Origin: Sinohyriopsis cumingii
Taxonomy: Eukaryota > Mollusca > Bivalvia > Unionida > Unionidae
Assembly (NCBI GenBank): GCA_028554795.2
Contig: JAPYKE020000567.1
Location: 1-64,000 of the forward strand
Length of the DNA: 64,000 bases
Direction: 5' to 3'
Positions 35,586 to 48,330 of this stretch are shown in pieces; position 1 is the first letter of the stretch, and every line of letters starts with the position of its first letter. A program made the translations under genes and the position numbers. Below the pieces are notes generated by a model. The model was not told where the DNA came from. It saw only the letters and a list, made by a program, of their open reading frames with translations, and searched no databases.

Positions 35586-36359
35586 CTATCGAGATGGATG
35601 TAGAAACATAATTGGCAAGGGTGTGGTAAGAATTTGTTTTTGATTGGCCTTTGTATTGACCGACGTCGTTGTGTTCTCTTTGAATTTCGTTGTTCCCTGT
35701 AGGACATCAACAATATTTGAACACACAAGGATATAAATCGAGCACATATCGTTGTATTTGACGTTATCTTCCTGAGACCCGAGCATGTCGTAGCATTCGC
35801 TCCACCTACAAATAGTGTCCCGTGAATCCAGAGGTTCGACGTTCACCACGGCTTTACTTCCAGCAATGTGTCCAAACTCAGGTTTTTTCTTGAAACGTCG
35901 ATTAGACTAGTGCTCAACATTTCTCTCATTCGATATTATTGTTGTTCGTGGATGGAAGCTTTTCTCGTTCAATTGTTCCATGTTGTACTGTGACACGGAC
36001 CTTTTCATCAGTCGTTAAGAGTAACATGATTGGCATTTGCGAAACATGCATCCATGAAATTCGTAGATGAATTTTGGGTCGTTTAAATCGGAACTATCCA
36101 CCAAATGACTTTGAATGATCTTTTTGTCCCGTCTCTGGTATGCTGCACCCATGTGTCTTCCCTTATGTACAATGTATCAACTCAGAGCTTTGGCAGAGTA
36201 TCCACCGCTGATGAGATGGGGGGTGGGGCTTTGAGATTGTACGATGGCTATTCTGTTCTCAGACATGAATGTACTGCGGTACGCTAAATTGTTCACAGCA
36301 TTGGCGTAAAATGTCGTTATCAGATCGGCAATGTTTGAACATTTCTTCCTGAAAGTCAA
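35586..36359 (-). mobile_element. Polinton-type polymerase B fossil, units 6/7
   Basis: Same fragment as at 5656-6429; no difference noticed. Confidence 0.7.
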
Positions 36360-38122
36360 ATGGGCTGGAAGCGTGTGGATATTGTTGAGATCTTAATAGT
36401 GAATATCCGGAAAGTGCGAGATAACAGCGTTTTGATTGGATTTCGCTTTTGAAAAGTATCATTCCAAACGTTTTAGGCTAACGAACTCCATTGCACGACC
36501 ACATCACCCATGCATTTGTCATACCTTCACGTTGATGATTTCGGCACCGTTCATAATGACTTTGGGGCATCTGGTACCATGTTCTTGAAGAAGACATTTT
36601 CCGTCTTATCCGAGATTTTGTGAGCCGTCATCATAGGAAAGCGATCACAGTCTCCGTAACGTTGGATAACCTCGTCGCTCCTGGTGTGGTCGATGCCGTG
36701 TAAGACCCATTAGGCTGGGTTCTCGAGAGATTTTTGCATGTTGGGAATGGAGTGTATAGAACTGGGTTTCATTTTTGGCGACTTATTGTATGATGACATC
36801 TACGATCTATTCTCCCACACATTGTTTCATCCCACCGTCGGCTGTATCAACACACCCTTTGATAAACGTGACAGACACGCCGCTGCCTCTTATTCCAAAA
36901 ATATGATTGACCTCAGCAAGGTGAACTCAGTAATGGCAAATATATGTCTACATGCTTGAAAAGTTAAAAATGGCTACATGACCATCAAAAGAAAAAAACT
37001 CTCCCAAGCTCCAAATTCACCTGTTGTGCCGAAGGAGAATACTGGGGAAACAGGAATCACTCGTGGTCGGAATCATATCTAGGTAGCATATATCAAAGGC
37101 AAGTGAAGGAAACTCCGGCTTGTAACAACAAATCAAACAGCTGAAAAAGGCGATGAACAATATGATAATGGTTATAAAATCCCTATAGTATTTTCTGCCA
37201 ATATTAAGAAAACTACACCAGGACGAAGATCCAAATGAATCGATTCGGGACCCATGACGCCCTTCAAATGTAACAAAAATGTCAGCTGGCTGGTTACAAA
37301 TATTTGATAATCCAGACGGCATCCCTAACCAAGCAACAAAGTTGTGGCCGCAGACTAAAACATGCATATCCGAATAGCTCAGCAGCAAAAACCAAATTAG
37401 ACAATATAATGCACTATGTTGTACCATATGAACAATGAATGAGAAGAAACATTCCTGGGACAGATGCCAAGGCGTCTTCAACTAAAACTTAAACATAATG
37501 TTTTGCATCACGTCTGCGTGATTGGAAATTGCAATCGCAAACAAGCACCATCGTCTATAAGAAAATTTACATAACCAAGTGGCAAAGTCAACAACAAGTA
37601 AGACTTAAAACAAGCCCCCACAAATAGCTATATCAAAGCAACATAATGATTACATTTAAAAAATATTTCTCCGTAAAAAGTATTTGACACGAACACATCC
37701 ACAGGTCAAACTTTGTTATGTATTTAATGACTTATTTATTAAGATTATGTCCTTTTATCATTGTCAGATTTGTTTCGCTGAGCCTCTGAGGAAACTGTAA
37801 TACTTACAAAGGGTCCATCAAGTTATTTCAACATTATTTTCGTTTGTTTATAATGAACTTGAATGATCATCTCATTTTGACAGACTCATCTTCTGTGAAT
37901 TACGTTTATTCCCGCTATTGGTTAGGACTGTGAATCCGCATTGTATGATGCAGATTGTTCGGATTGCCTTGATGGAAGTTTGTAAGTAAATGTCTGTTTG
38001 TATTGACATTTCTGCATGCATCTTATGTGGTTATTACTTTTGTTTACAACCAGTTGACATGGGATCTAAATGAAAAACTAAAGAAATTTGAGTGTATCAA
38101 TTTTATTCTATAAACCGGGTAT

Positions 38123-38960
38123 TTACCCATTTTGTTGAAATCCGTAATGAATATTCAAACTAATTTTAAAGCTGAATGAGTATTGAAACTTCTTGGTCTT
38201 GACATCGTAGATATCAAATGTATATATAGTTATGAAATAAAGTTGCAATCTCTCTTCTTGTCTGTTTGGTTTGAAGAGCATAATGCAGCTCTTATTTTCA
38301 TTGATTTTAAAATTATATTTTGCCGAGTATAATTGAGCGATATCAAGCATTGCATGCAAATGAGCATTGATATTCGTTGTATGAGTGACATCATCAGCCG
38401 ACGCAAACTTCTCAGCAGAAATTAAAGATAGGTTATTCCTAACTTGGAATTTTCTAACAACTTTAAAATTTCGTTATTATATACCAGCTATATAAGCGTG
38501 GATAGCACTCTGCCTTGTCGGACACCTTGTCTAATTGGTAACGGTTCTAATTTAATGCCATTCGCGAAACAATGCTATAGATATTAGCTTCTACGGATCT
38601 GCAATTACAGTGTAGTTTGCCAGAAATTCCTGATATGGAAATATTTATGAAAAGACCCTCGTGCCATACAGTGACAACCGCCTTTCTTATTTACAGAAAT
38701 GCGACATAGACTTTGACTCTAATTTTCGGCTAGCGAAGGTAGCTTGATGTAAATTGCACGATGCCGTTCTACCGCTGGATCCCTTTTGAGAGTCCAGCTC
38801 TTGAGCGTTAGGGACAATGAATAAAGTCTAACCTATAGACATTTTTAAAATAGTTTATGCAAAACAGGCAGTAAAAAGACAGCTCTGAAGTGATCATGGT
38901 CATTTTTACACTTTCTTCGAAATTTGAAATTGGTACAATTATGCCAACCTTCAAGGCAAG
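38123..38960 (-). mobile_element. LINE reverse transcriptase remnant, unit 7
   Basis: Same remnant as at 2208-3045, AT form of the doublet. Confidence 0.85.
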
Positions 38961-39664
38961 TGGTATATAACAATGTTTTGAAGTCTGTCCTCATCTTTTG
39001 GACTCAAGCGTTTACTTCTTCTCGCCCGAGAGATAGATCTCGCGAAAGTTGCGATAAAGCACTTGTGTGTGATTCGCAGTTGGGATAGGAGACAATGGAG
39101 TTTGAAACACTTTTTGTGTGTCGTTTTCTTCTTCCGTTCATGAGGCTGCATCTGTCTTCGGGTCACTTGGGGCTTTTGGCTTTTAATCGTCGCCTTTAAA
39201 TCTCTTTTCGTCGATTTATCTGTTTCGTGTAAAGCTTTCTGGTAAAAAGTTCAAGACATTGACAGTACCGTTTCGATTTTTCTGTTTCTGACAAATGTGT
39301 GCGTCTAATCAATCAACGAATTTCAATCTTGTGGCAACTGTGACATCTCGTTGGGATTAGGATTTCGAGGTATATCAGGTATCTGTTGATAGCACCAATG
39401 ATGGAATTCCATCCATCCTTTAAAAGGTACTAACGACAGCTTTTGTCCTTGCAAGGTACACGTATTAGGCCTTCATATGAAGGGGGTCTTCTTCTATCTT
39501 CTCATATCTCATAGAAGTTGCTAAGCATAAGATCTGTACAAAAGAACAGCATTAGAATCTTTTCTTTTGACTGACGTATATTTTCTTTTTGACTATTGGT
39601 AAAAGAACGCTCAGATGTTTTCGTAAGAATTCTTGCTGTAGCTTGGACAAAACTACCGTTCCTT

Positions 39665-39835
39665 TCAAGACAATGAAACAACATTCACACACGACTTCAC
39701 GCAATGATTTCTTAGGGCGAGTTGATCGGATTTCGTAAGAACCGACAACACATCCCTAAACGAGGAGGTTGCCCTTTCTTTGTACCCTTTTGGGGTGTTT
39801 TGTGATTGAGTGGTTCGCACTTCTTGGGGTGACAT
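39665..39835 (-). CDS. Candidate mini-gene A, unit 7
   Basis: Same 56 codons and promoter as at 3750-3920; no difference noticed. Confidence 0.3.
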   Translation of the reverse strand: MSPQEVRTTQSQNTPKGYKERATSSFRDVLSVLTKSDQLALRNHCVKSCVNVVSLS

Positions 39836-40434
39836 CTTTATCTTTCACTGACGGGAATCTCCAGGTCCACTTCCTTTTTATATTGAAATTTTGTCTCCAC
39901 TGATGGTCGGTACGTCGTAGGAGCTGGATGTCGGGCATCACTCGACGTTGAGGTTTTCTCAACGGACTAAATCTTGACAGTTCTAAGTTTGGAACACTCC
40001 CGTTATGTCTTCGCCTTCGGTCTTGCGTGATGGCACTTTCTTTTATCGGCAGAAACTGCAGCTAGAAAAGAAGACGTTGTCTCCGGAGAAGTTCAAGTTG
40101 CCTTTTATTTTTAATTCAGATTAGGAAAGACGCTCCTTAAATCGTTTGGAATTCCACAAAGTATTTGAACATAGTAGGCAGGAATAACACAAACAAAATC
40201 TCTCGGCAAATGGGTAGTTGGACTATATCTGACGATTTATATAATTTAGCAGCAACCAACCACCTTATAGCATTCAGATGTCACTAGTAAAAAAAAGTCT
40301 TAATTCTTTTCAGGTGCTACTGCTGAAAGAGTGTGCATGTTGATTGAATTCTTCGTTGCGTTTATTTTACATCTTTGCAAACTTTCTGTAAATGCGTTTT
40401 GTCAGCTCCAGTGCCAAACAACGAATGTTCTCTT

Positions 40435-40674
40435 CTAAAGGATGGCATAAGCACTGTGTAGACCATACAGCTTCTTCCATGTAAGCCGAGATTTGCTGCC
40501 CACACCAGAACTGAAACAGTTGAATTTATCTGCGTCTCCAAGGTAGACAGATCCAGCTCGAATAATTGTTTGGTTTACGGTCCATCCAGATTGCACTTTG
40601 GACAATTTGAATCGAGTTTCAAAGGGTAAATAGCCAGGCATAATAACTGTGGTTTGCACTTCTTGGAGTGACAT
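40435..40674 (-). CDS. Candidate mini-gene B, unit 7 (T/F/Q allele)
   Basis: Same protein as in unit 1: Gln7, Phe22, Thr36. Confidence 0.4.
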   Translation of the reverse strand: MSLQEVQTTVIMPGYLPFETRFKLSKVQSGWTVNQTIIRAGSVYLGDADKFNCFSSGVGSKSRLTWKKLYGLHSAYAIL

Positions 40675-41571
40675 CGTTATCTTTTACTGAAGGGAATCAC
40701 CGGGTACACTTCCTTTTTATACTAAAATTTGTCTCCACTGATGGTCGGTACGTACGAAACAGAAAAATCGAAACAGTACTGTCAATGTCTTCAACGATTA
40801 AAAGCCAAAAACAACAACAGGCAATATATATTCTTCTTTCACTGGCTCATTTTAATGAGGTGCTGCTGGTATCTGCAGTAGTTTGCATAGACGTAGTTGA
40901 GATCCGTAGAGTGGTTCATTCATGTCATCATAGTTACCACGTGAAATCTAAAGAGGCAATGTACAGGGCCATCGCTTTCACTGGTAAAACGACAAGGTAC
41001 ATGCACAATATCATTTTCCATGGTGGTCGTATTAATACAGACGCAGTCATGCCGTGCTGCATCGATTATATCACATCGATGTGACCACAGTGCACATCAT
41101 CACATTCAAATTTATCACTGAATATGAGCCCCATGCTTGATTGTTGTGGTGAATCTTTATGTCTTTTTAGCCTGGCTCTGGTATTCATAAGCTCATGGTA
41201 GTCTTCCTTTTTTGTACTGGAACTCAACCTACCCGTACAGTAAAAGGTTGTTGTATGGAATCAAGTACCAGATTCAGAATATGTTTTTAACGACGATTTC
41301 GTGATTTTGTAACCATACAATTGTATGGTTCAGACAAAGTTTCTATCCTCTCTGGAATGGAAATCTTCTTACAGCACGAAACAGTTCACTACTACACTCG
41401 GATCGATAATTCAATGTGAATCCTTTGACTTTGCAGTTGGTATGCATTTCTTTCCATCGGTATCGGTATTGGTAAAGTAATATTTTGGACCGCCGCTAGC
41501 AAAACAGGATCTTCTATTTGAGGTGCTCGTCCATCCATGCATATTAACAATCCCATTCGATGGGGTGAGTT

Positions 41572-42345
41572 CTATCGAGATGGATGTAGAAACATAATTG
41601 GCAAGGGTGTGGTAAGAATTTGTTTTTGATTGGCCTTTGTATTGACCGACGTCGTTGTGTTCTCTTTGAATTTCGTTGTTCCCTGTAGGACATCAACAAT
41701 ATTTGAACACACAAGGATATAAATCGAGCACATATCGTTGTATTTGACGTTATCTTCCTGAGACCCGAGCATGTCGTAGCATTCGCTCCACCTACAAATA
41801 GTGTCCCGTGAATCCAGAGGTTCGACGTTCACCACGGCTTTACTTCCAGCAATGTGTCCAAACTCAGGTTTTTTCTTGAAACGTCGATTAGACTAGTGCT
41901 CAACATTTCTCTCATTCGATATTATTGTTGTTCGTGGATGGAAGCTTTTCTCGTTCAATTGTTCCATGTTGTACTGTGACACGGACCTTTTCATCAGTCG
42001 TTAAGAGTAACATGATTGGCATTTGCGAAACATGCATCCATGAAATTCGTAGATGAATTTTGGGTCGTTTAAATCGGAACTATCCACCAAATGACTTTGA
42101 ATGATCTTTTTGTCCCGTCTCTGGTATGCTGCACCCATGTGTCTTCCCTTATGTACAATGTATCAACTCAGAGCTTTGGCAGAGTATCCACCGCTGATGA
42201 GATGGGGGGTGGGGCTTTGAGATTGTACGATGGCTATTCTGTTCTCAGACATGAATGTACTGCGGTACGCTAAATTGTTCACAGCATTGGCGTAAAATGT
42301 CGTTATCAGATCGGCAATGTTTGAACATTTCTTCCTGAAAGTCAA
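41572..42345 (-). mobile_element. Polinton-type polymerase B fossil, units 7/8
   Basis: Same fragment as at 5656-6429; no difference noticed. Confidence 0.7.
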
Positions 42346-44108
42346 ATGGGCTGGAAGCGTGTGGATATTGTTGAGATCTTAATAGTGAATATCCGGAAAG
42401 TGCGAGATAACAGCGTTTTGATTGGATTTCGCTTTTGAAAAGTATCATTCCAAACGTTTTAGGCTAACGAACTCCATTGCACGACCACATCACCCATGCA
42501 TTTGTCATACCTTCACGTTGATGATTTCGGCACCGTTCATAATGACTTTGGGGCATCTGGTACCATGTTCTTGAAGAAGACATTTTCCGTCTTATCCGAG
42601 ATTTTGTGAGCCGTCATCATAGGAAAGCGATCACAGTCTCCGTAACGTTGGATAACCTCGTCGCTCCTGGTGTGGTCGATGCCGTGTAAGACCCATTAGG
42701 CTGGGTTCTCGAGAGATTTTTGCATGTTGGGAATGGAGTGTATAGAACTGGGTTTCATTTTTGGCGACTTATTGTATGATGACATCTACGATCTATTCTC
42801 CCACACATTGTTTCATCCCACCGTCGGCTGTATCAACACACCCTTTGATAAACGTGACAGACACGCCGCTGCCTCTTATTCCAAAAATATGATTGACCTC
42901 AGCAAGGTGAACTCAGTAATGGCAAATATATGTCTACATGCTTGAAAAGTTAAAAATGGCTACATGACCATCAAAAGAAAAAAACTCTCCCAAGCTCCAA
43001 ATTCACCTGTTGTGCCGAAGGAGAATACTGGGGAAACAGGAATCACTCGTGGTCGGAATCATATCTAGGTAGCATATATCAAAGGCAAGTGAAGGAAACT
43101 CCGGCTTGTAACAACAAATCAAACAGCTGAAAAAGGCGATGAACAATATGATAATGGTTATAAAATCCCTATAGTATTTTCTGCCAATATTAAGAAAACT
43201 ACACCAGGACGAAGATCCAAATGAATCGATTCGGGACCCATGACGCCCTTCAAATGTAACAAAAATGTCAGCTGGCTGGTTACAAATATTTGATAATCCA
43301 GACGGCATCCCTAACCAAGCAACAAAGTTGTGGCCGCAGACTAAAACATGCATATCCGAATAGCTCAGCAGCAAAAACCAAATTAGACAATATAATGCAC
43401 TATGTTGTACCATATGAACAATGAATGAGAAGAAACATTCCTGGGACAGATGCCAAGGCGTCTTCAACTAAAACTTAAACATAATGTTTTGCATCACGTC
43501 TGCGTGATTGGAAATTGCAATCGCAAACAAGCACCATCGTCTATAAGAAAATTTACATAACCAAGTGGCAAAGTCAACAACAAGTAAGACTTAAAACAAG
43601 CCCCCACAAATAGCTATATCAAAGCAACATAATGATTACATTTAAAAAATATTTCTCCGTAAAAAGTATTTGCCACGAACACATCCACAGGTCAAACTTT
43701 GTTATGTATTTAATGACTTATTTATTAAGATTATGTCCTTTTATCATTGTCAGATTTGTTTCGCTGAGCCTCTGAGGAAACTGTAATACTTACAAAGGGT
43801 CCATCAAGTTATTTCAACATTATTTTCGTTTGTTTATAATGAACTTGAATGATCATCTCATTTTGACAGACTCATCTTCTGTGAATTACGTTTATTCCCG
43901 CTATTGGTTAGGACTGTGAATCCGCATTGTATGATGCAGATTGTTCGGATTGCCTTGATGGAAGTTTGTAAGTAAATGTCTGTTTGTATTGACATTTCTG
44001 CATGCATCTTATGTGGTTATTACTTTTGTTTACAACCAGTTGACATGGGATCTAAATGAAAAACTAAAGAAATTTGAGTGTATCAATTTTATTCTATAAA
44101 CCGGGTAT

Positions 44109-44945
44109 TTACCCATTTTGTTGAAATCCGTAATGAATATTCAAACTAATTTTAAAGCTGAATGAGTATTGAAACTTCTTGGTCTTGACATCGTAGATAT
44201 CAAATGTATATATAGTTATGAAATAAAGTTGCAATCTCTCTTCTTGCCTGTTTGGTTTGAAGAGCATAATGCAGCTCTTATTTTCATTGATTTTAAAATT
44301 ATATTTTGCCGAGTATAATTGAGCGATATCAAGCATTGCATGCAAATGAGCATTGATATTCGTTGTATGAGTGACATCATCAGCCGACGCAAACTTCTCA
44401 GCAGAAATTAAAGATAGGTTATTCCTAACTTGGAATTTTCTAACAACTTTAAAATTTCGTTATTATATACCAGCTATGGAAGCGTGGATAGCACTCTGCC
44501 TTGTCGGACACCTTGTCTAATTGGTAACGGTTCTAATTTAATGCCATTCGCGAAACAATGCTATAGATATTAGCTTCTACGGATCTGCAATTACAGTGTA
44601 GTTTGCCAGAAATTCCTGATATGGAAATATTTATGAAAAGACCCTCGTGCCATACAGTGACAACCGCCTTTCTTATTTACAGAAATGCGACATAGACTTT
44701 GACTCTAATTTTCGGCTAGCGAAGGTAGCTTGATGTAATTGCACGATGCCGTTCTACCGCTGGATCCCTTTTGAGAGTCCAGCTCTTGAGCGTTAGGGAC
44801 AATGAATAAAGTCTAACCTATAGACATTTTTAAAATAGTTTATGCAAAACAGGCAGTAAAAAGACAGCTCTGAAGTGATCATGGTCATTTTTACACTTTC
44901 TTCGAAATTTGAAATTGGTACAATTATGCCAACCTTCAAGGCAAG
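44109..44945 (-). mobile_element. LINE reverse transcriptase remnant, unit 8 (1 bp shorter)
   Basis: Same remnant with the GG doublet, a private T-to-C change near 44247 and loss of one A near 44737. The deletion adds a frameshift between the QAGF-like block and the VTVWH block in this copy only. Confidence 0.85.
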
Positions 44946-45649
44946 TGGTATATAACAATGTTTTGAAGTCTGTCCTCATCTTTTGGACTCAAGCGTTTAC
45001 TTCTTCTCGCCCGAGAGATAGATTTCGCGAAAGTTGCGATAAAGCACTTGTGTGTGATTCGCAGTTGGGATAGGAGACAATGGAGTTTGAAACACTTTTT
45101 GTGTGTCGTTTTCTTCTTCCGTTCATGAGGCTGCATCTGTCTTCGGGTCACTTGGGGCTTTTGGCTTTTAATCGTCGCCTTTAAATCTCTTTTCGTCGAT
45201 TTATCTGTTTCGTGTAAAGCTTTCTGGTAAAAAGTTCAAGACATTGACAGTACCGTTTCGATTTTTCTGTTTCTGACAAATGTGTGCGTCTAATCAATCA
45301 ACGAATTTCAATCTTGTGGCAACTGTGACATCTCGTTGGGATTAGGATTTCGAGGTATATCAGGTATCTGTTGATAGCACCAATGATGGAATTCCATCCA
45401 TCCTTTAAAAGGTACTAACGACAGCTTTTGTCCTTGCAAGGTACACGTATTAGGCCTTCATATGAAGGGGGTCTTCTTCTATCTTCTCATATCTCATAGA
45501 AGTTGCTAAGCATAAGATCTGTACAAAAGAACAGCATTAGAATCTTTTCTTTTGACTGACGTATATTTTCTTTTTGACTATTGGTAAAAGAACGCTCAGA
45601 TGTTTTCGTAAGAATTCTTGCTGTAGCTTGGACAAAACTACCGTTCCTT

Positions 45650-45820
45650 TCAAGACAATGAAACAACATTCACACACGACTTCACGCAATGATTTCTTAG
45701 GGCGAGTTGATCGGATTTCGTAAGAACCGACAACACATCCCTAAACGAGGAGGTTGCCCTTTCTTTGTACCCTTTTGGGGTGTTTTGTGATTGAGTGGTT
45801 CGCACTTCTTGGGGTGACAT
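45650..45820 (-). CDS. Candidate mini-gene A, unit 8
   Basis: Same 56 codons and promoter as at 3750-3920; no difference noticed. Confidence 0.3.
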   Translation of the reverse strand: MSPQEVRTTQSQNTPKGYKERATSSFRDVLSVLTKSDQLALRNHCVKSCVNVVSLS

Positions 45821-46419
45821 CTTTATCTTTCACTGACGGGAATCTCCAGGTCCACTTCCTTTTTATATTGAAATTTTGTCTCCACTGATGGTCGGTACGT
45901 CGTAGGAGCTGGATGTCGGGCATCACTCGACGTTGAGGTTTTCTCAACGGACTAAATCTTGACAGTTCTAAGTTTGGAACACTCCCGTTATGTCTTCGCC
46001 TTCGGTCTTGCGTGATGGCACTTTCTTTTATCGGCAGAAACTGCAGCTAGAAAAGAAGACGTTGTCTCCGGAGAAGTTCAAGTTGCCTTTTATTTTTAAT
46101 TCAGATTAGGAAAGACGCTCCTTAAATCGTTTGGAATTCCACAAAGTATTTGAACATAGTAGGCAGGAATAACACAAACAAAATCTCTCGGCAAATGGGT
46201 AGTTGGACTATATCTGACGATTTATATAATTTAGCAGCAACCAACCACCTTATAGCATTCAGATGTCACTAGTAAAAAAAAGTCTTAATTCTTTTCAGGT
46301 GCTACTGCTGAAAGAGTGTGCATGTTGATTGAATTCTTCGTTGCGTTTATTTTACATCTTTGCAAACTTTCTGTAAATGCGTTTTGTCAGCTCCAGTGCC
46401 AAACAACGAATGTTCTCTT

Positions 46420-46659
46420 CTAAAGGATGGCATAAGCACTGTGTAGACCATACAGCTTCTTCCATGTAAGCCGAGATTTGCTGCCCACACCAGAACTGAA
46501 ACAGTTGAATTTATCTGCGTCTCCAAGGTAGACAGATCCAGCTCGAATAATTGTTTGGTTTACGGTCCATCCAGATTGCACTTTGGACAATTTTAATCGA
46601 GTTTCAAAGGGTAAATAGCCAGGCATAATAACTGTGGTTTGCACTTCTTGGAGTGACAT
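46420..46659 (-). CDS. Candidate mini-gene B, unit 8 (T/L/Q allele)
   Basis: Same frame with Leu22. It is combined here with the GG doublet in the LINE remnant, which other T/L/Q copies lack. Confidence 0.4.
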   Translation of the reverse strand: MSLQEVQTTVIMPGYLPFETRLKLSKVQSGWTVNQTIIRAGSVYLGDADKFNCFSSGVGSKSRLTWKKLYGLHSAYAIL

Positions 46660-47556
46660 CGTTATCTTTTACTGAAGGGAATCACCGGGTACACTTCCTT
46701 TTTATACTAAAATTTGTCTCCACTGATGGTCGGTACGTACGAAACAGAAAAATCGAAACAGTACTGTCAATGTCTTCAACGATTAAAAGCCAAAAACAAC
46801 AACAGGCAATATATATTCTTCTTTCACTGGCTCATTTTAATGAGGTGCTGCTGGTATCTGCAGTAGTTTGCATAGACGTAGTTGAGATCCGTAGAGTGGT
46901 TCATTCATGTCATCATAGTTACCACGTGAAATCTAAAGAGGCAATGTACAGGGCCATCGCTTTCACTGGTAAAACGACAAGGTACATGCACAATATCATT
47001 TTCCATGGTGGTCGTATTAATACAGACGCAGTCATGCCGTGCTGCATCGATTATATCACATCGATGTGACCACAGTGCACATCATCACATTCAAATTTAT
47101 CACTGAATATGAGCCCCATGCTTGATTGTTGTGGTGAATCTTTATGTCTTTTTAGCCTGGCTCTGGTATTCATAAGCTCATGGTAGTCTTCCTTTTTTGT
47201 ACTGGAACTCAACCTACCCGTACAGTAAAAGGTTGTTGTATGGAATCAAGTACCAGATTCAGAATATGTTTTTAACGACGATTTCGTGATTTTGTAACCA
47301 TACAATTGTATGGTTCAGACAAAGTTTCTATCCTCTCTGGAATGGAAATCTTCTTACAGCACGAAACAGTTCACTACTACACTCGGATCGATAATTCAAT
47401 GTGAATCCTTTGACTTTGCAGTTGGTATGCATTTCTTTCCATCGGTATCGGTATTGGTAAAGTAATATTTTGGACCGCCGCTAGCAAAACAGGATCTTCT
47501 ATTTGAGGTGCTCGTCCATCCATGCATATTAACAATCCCATTCGATGGGGTGAGTT

Positions 47557-48330
47557 CTATCGAGATGGATGTAGAAACATAATTGGCAAGGGTGTGGTAA
47601 GAATTTGTTTTTGATTGGCCTTTGTATTGACCGACGTCGTTGTGTTCTCTTTGAATTTCGTTGTTCCCTGTAGGACATCAACAATATTTGAACACACAAG
47701 GATATAAATCGAGCACATATCGTTGTATTTGACGTTATCTTCCTGAGACCCGAGCATGTCGTAGCATTCGCTCCACCTACAAATAGTGTCCCGTGAATCC
47801 AGAGGTTCGACGTTCACCACGGCTTTACTTCCAGCAATGTGTCCAAACTCAGGTTTTTTCTTGAAACGTCGATTAGACTAGTGCTCAACATTTCTCTCAT
47901 TCGATATTATTGTTGTTCGTGGATGGAAGCTTTTCTCGTTCAATTGTTCCATGTTGTACTGTGACACGGACCTTTTCATCAGTCGTTAAGAGTAACATGA
48001 TTGGCATTTGCGAAACATGCATCCATGAAATTCGTAGATGAATTTTGGGTCGTTTAAATCGGAACTATCCACCAAATGACTTTGAATGATCTTTTTGTCC
48101 CGTCTCTGGTATGCTGCACCCATGTGTCTTCCCTTATGTACAATGTATCAACTCAGAGCTTTGGCAGAGTATCCACCGCTGATGAGATGGGGGGTGGGGC
48201 TTTGAGATTGTACGATGGCTATTCTGTTCTCAGACATGAATGTACTGCGGTACGCTAAATTGTTCACAGCATTGGCGTAAAATGTCGTTATCAGATCGGC
48301 AATGTTTGAACATTTCTTCCTGAAAGTCAA
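47557..48330 (-). mobile_element. Polinton-type polymerase B fossil, units 8/9
   Basis: Same fragment as at 5656-6429; no difference noticed. Confidence 0.7.

Larger units (their letters stand above)
29932..35917 (+). repeat. Array unit 6 (5,986 bp), S/F/R haplotype
   Basis: Same state as units 4 and 9 at all eight shared sites (C, CC, GG, T, S/F/R, A). Confidence 0.95.
35918..41903 (+). repeat. Array unit 7 (5,986 bp), mosaic
   Basis: A at the first site as in units 5 and 10, but CC at the second; AT; the rarer C at the fourth site as in unit 3; T/F/Q allele of mini-gene B as in unit 1; C at the last site. No other copy has this combination. Confidence 0.95.
41904..47888 (+). repeat. Array unit 8 (5,985 bp), mosaic with 1-bp deletion
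   Basis: GG at the third site as in the S/F/R copies, but T/L/Q in mini-gene B and C at the last site as in units 3, 5 and 10. Private changes: T to C near 44247 and loss of one A near 44737, inside the LINE remnant. Confidence 0.95.
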
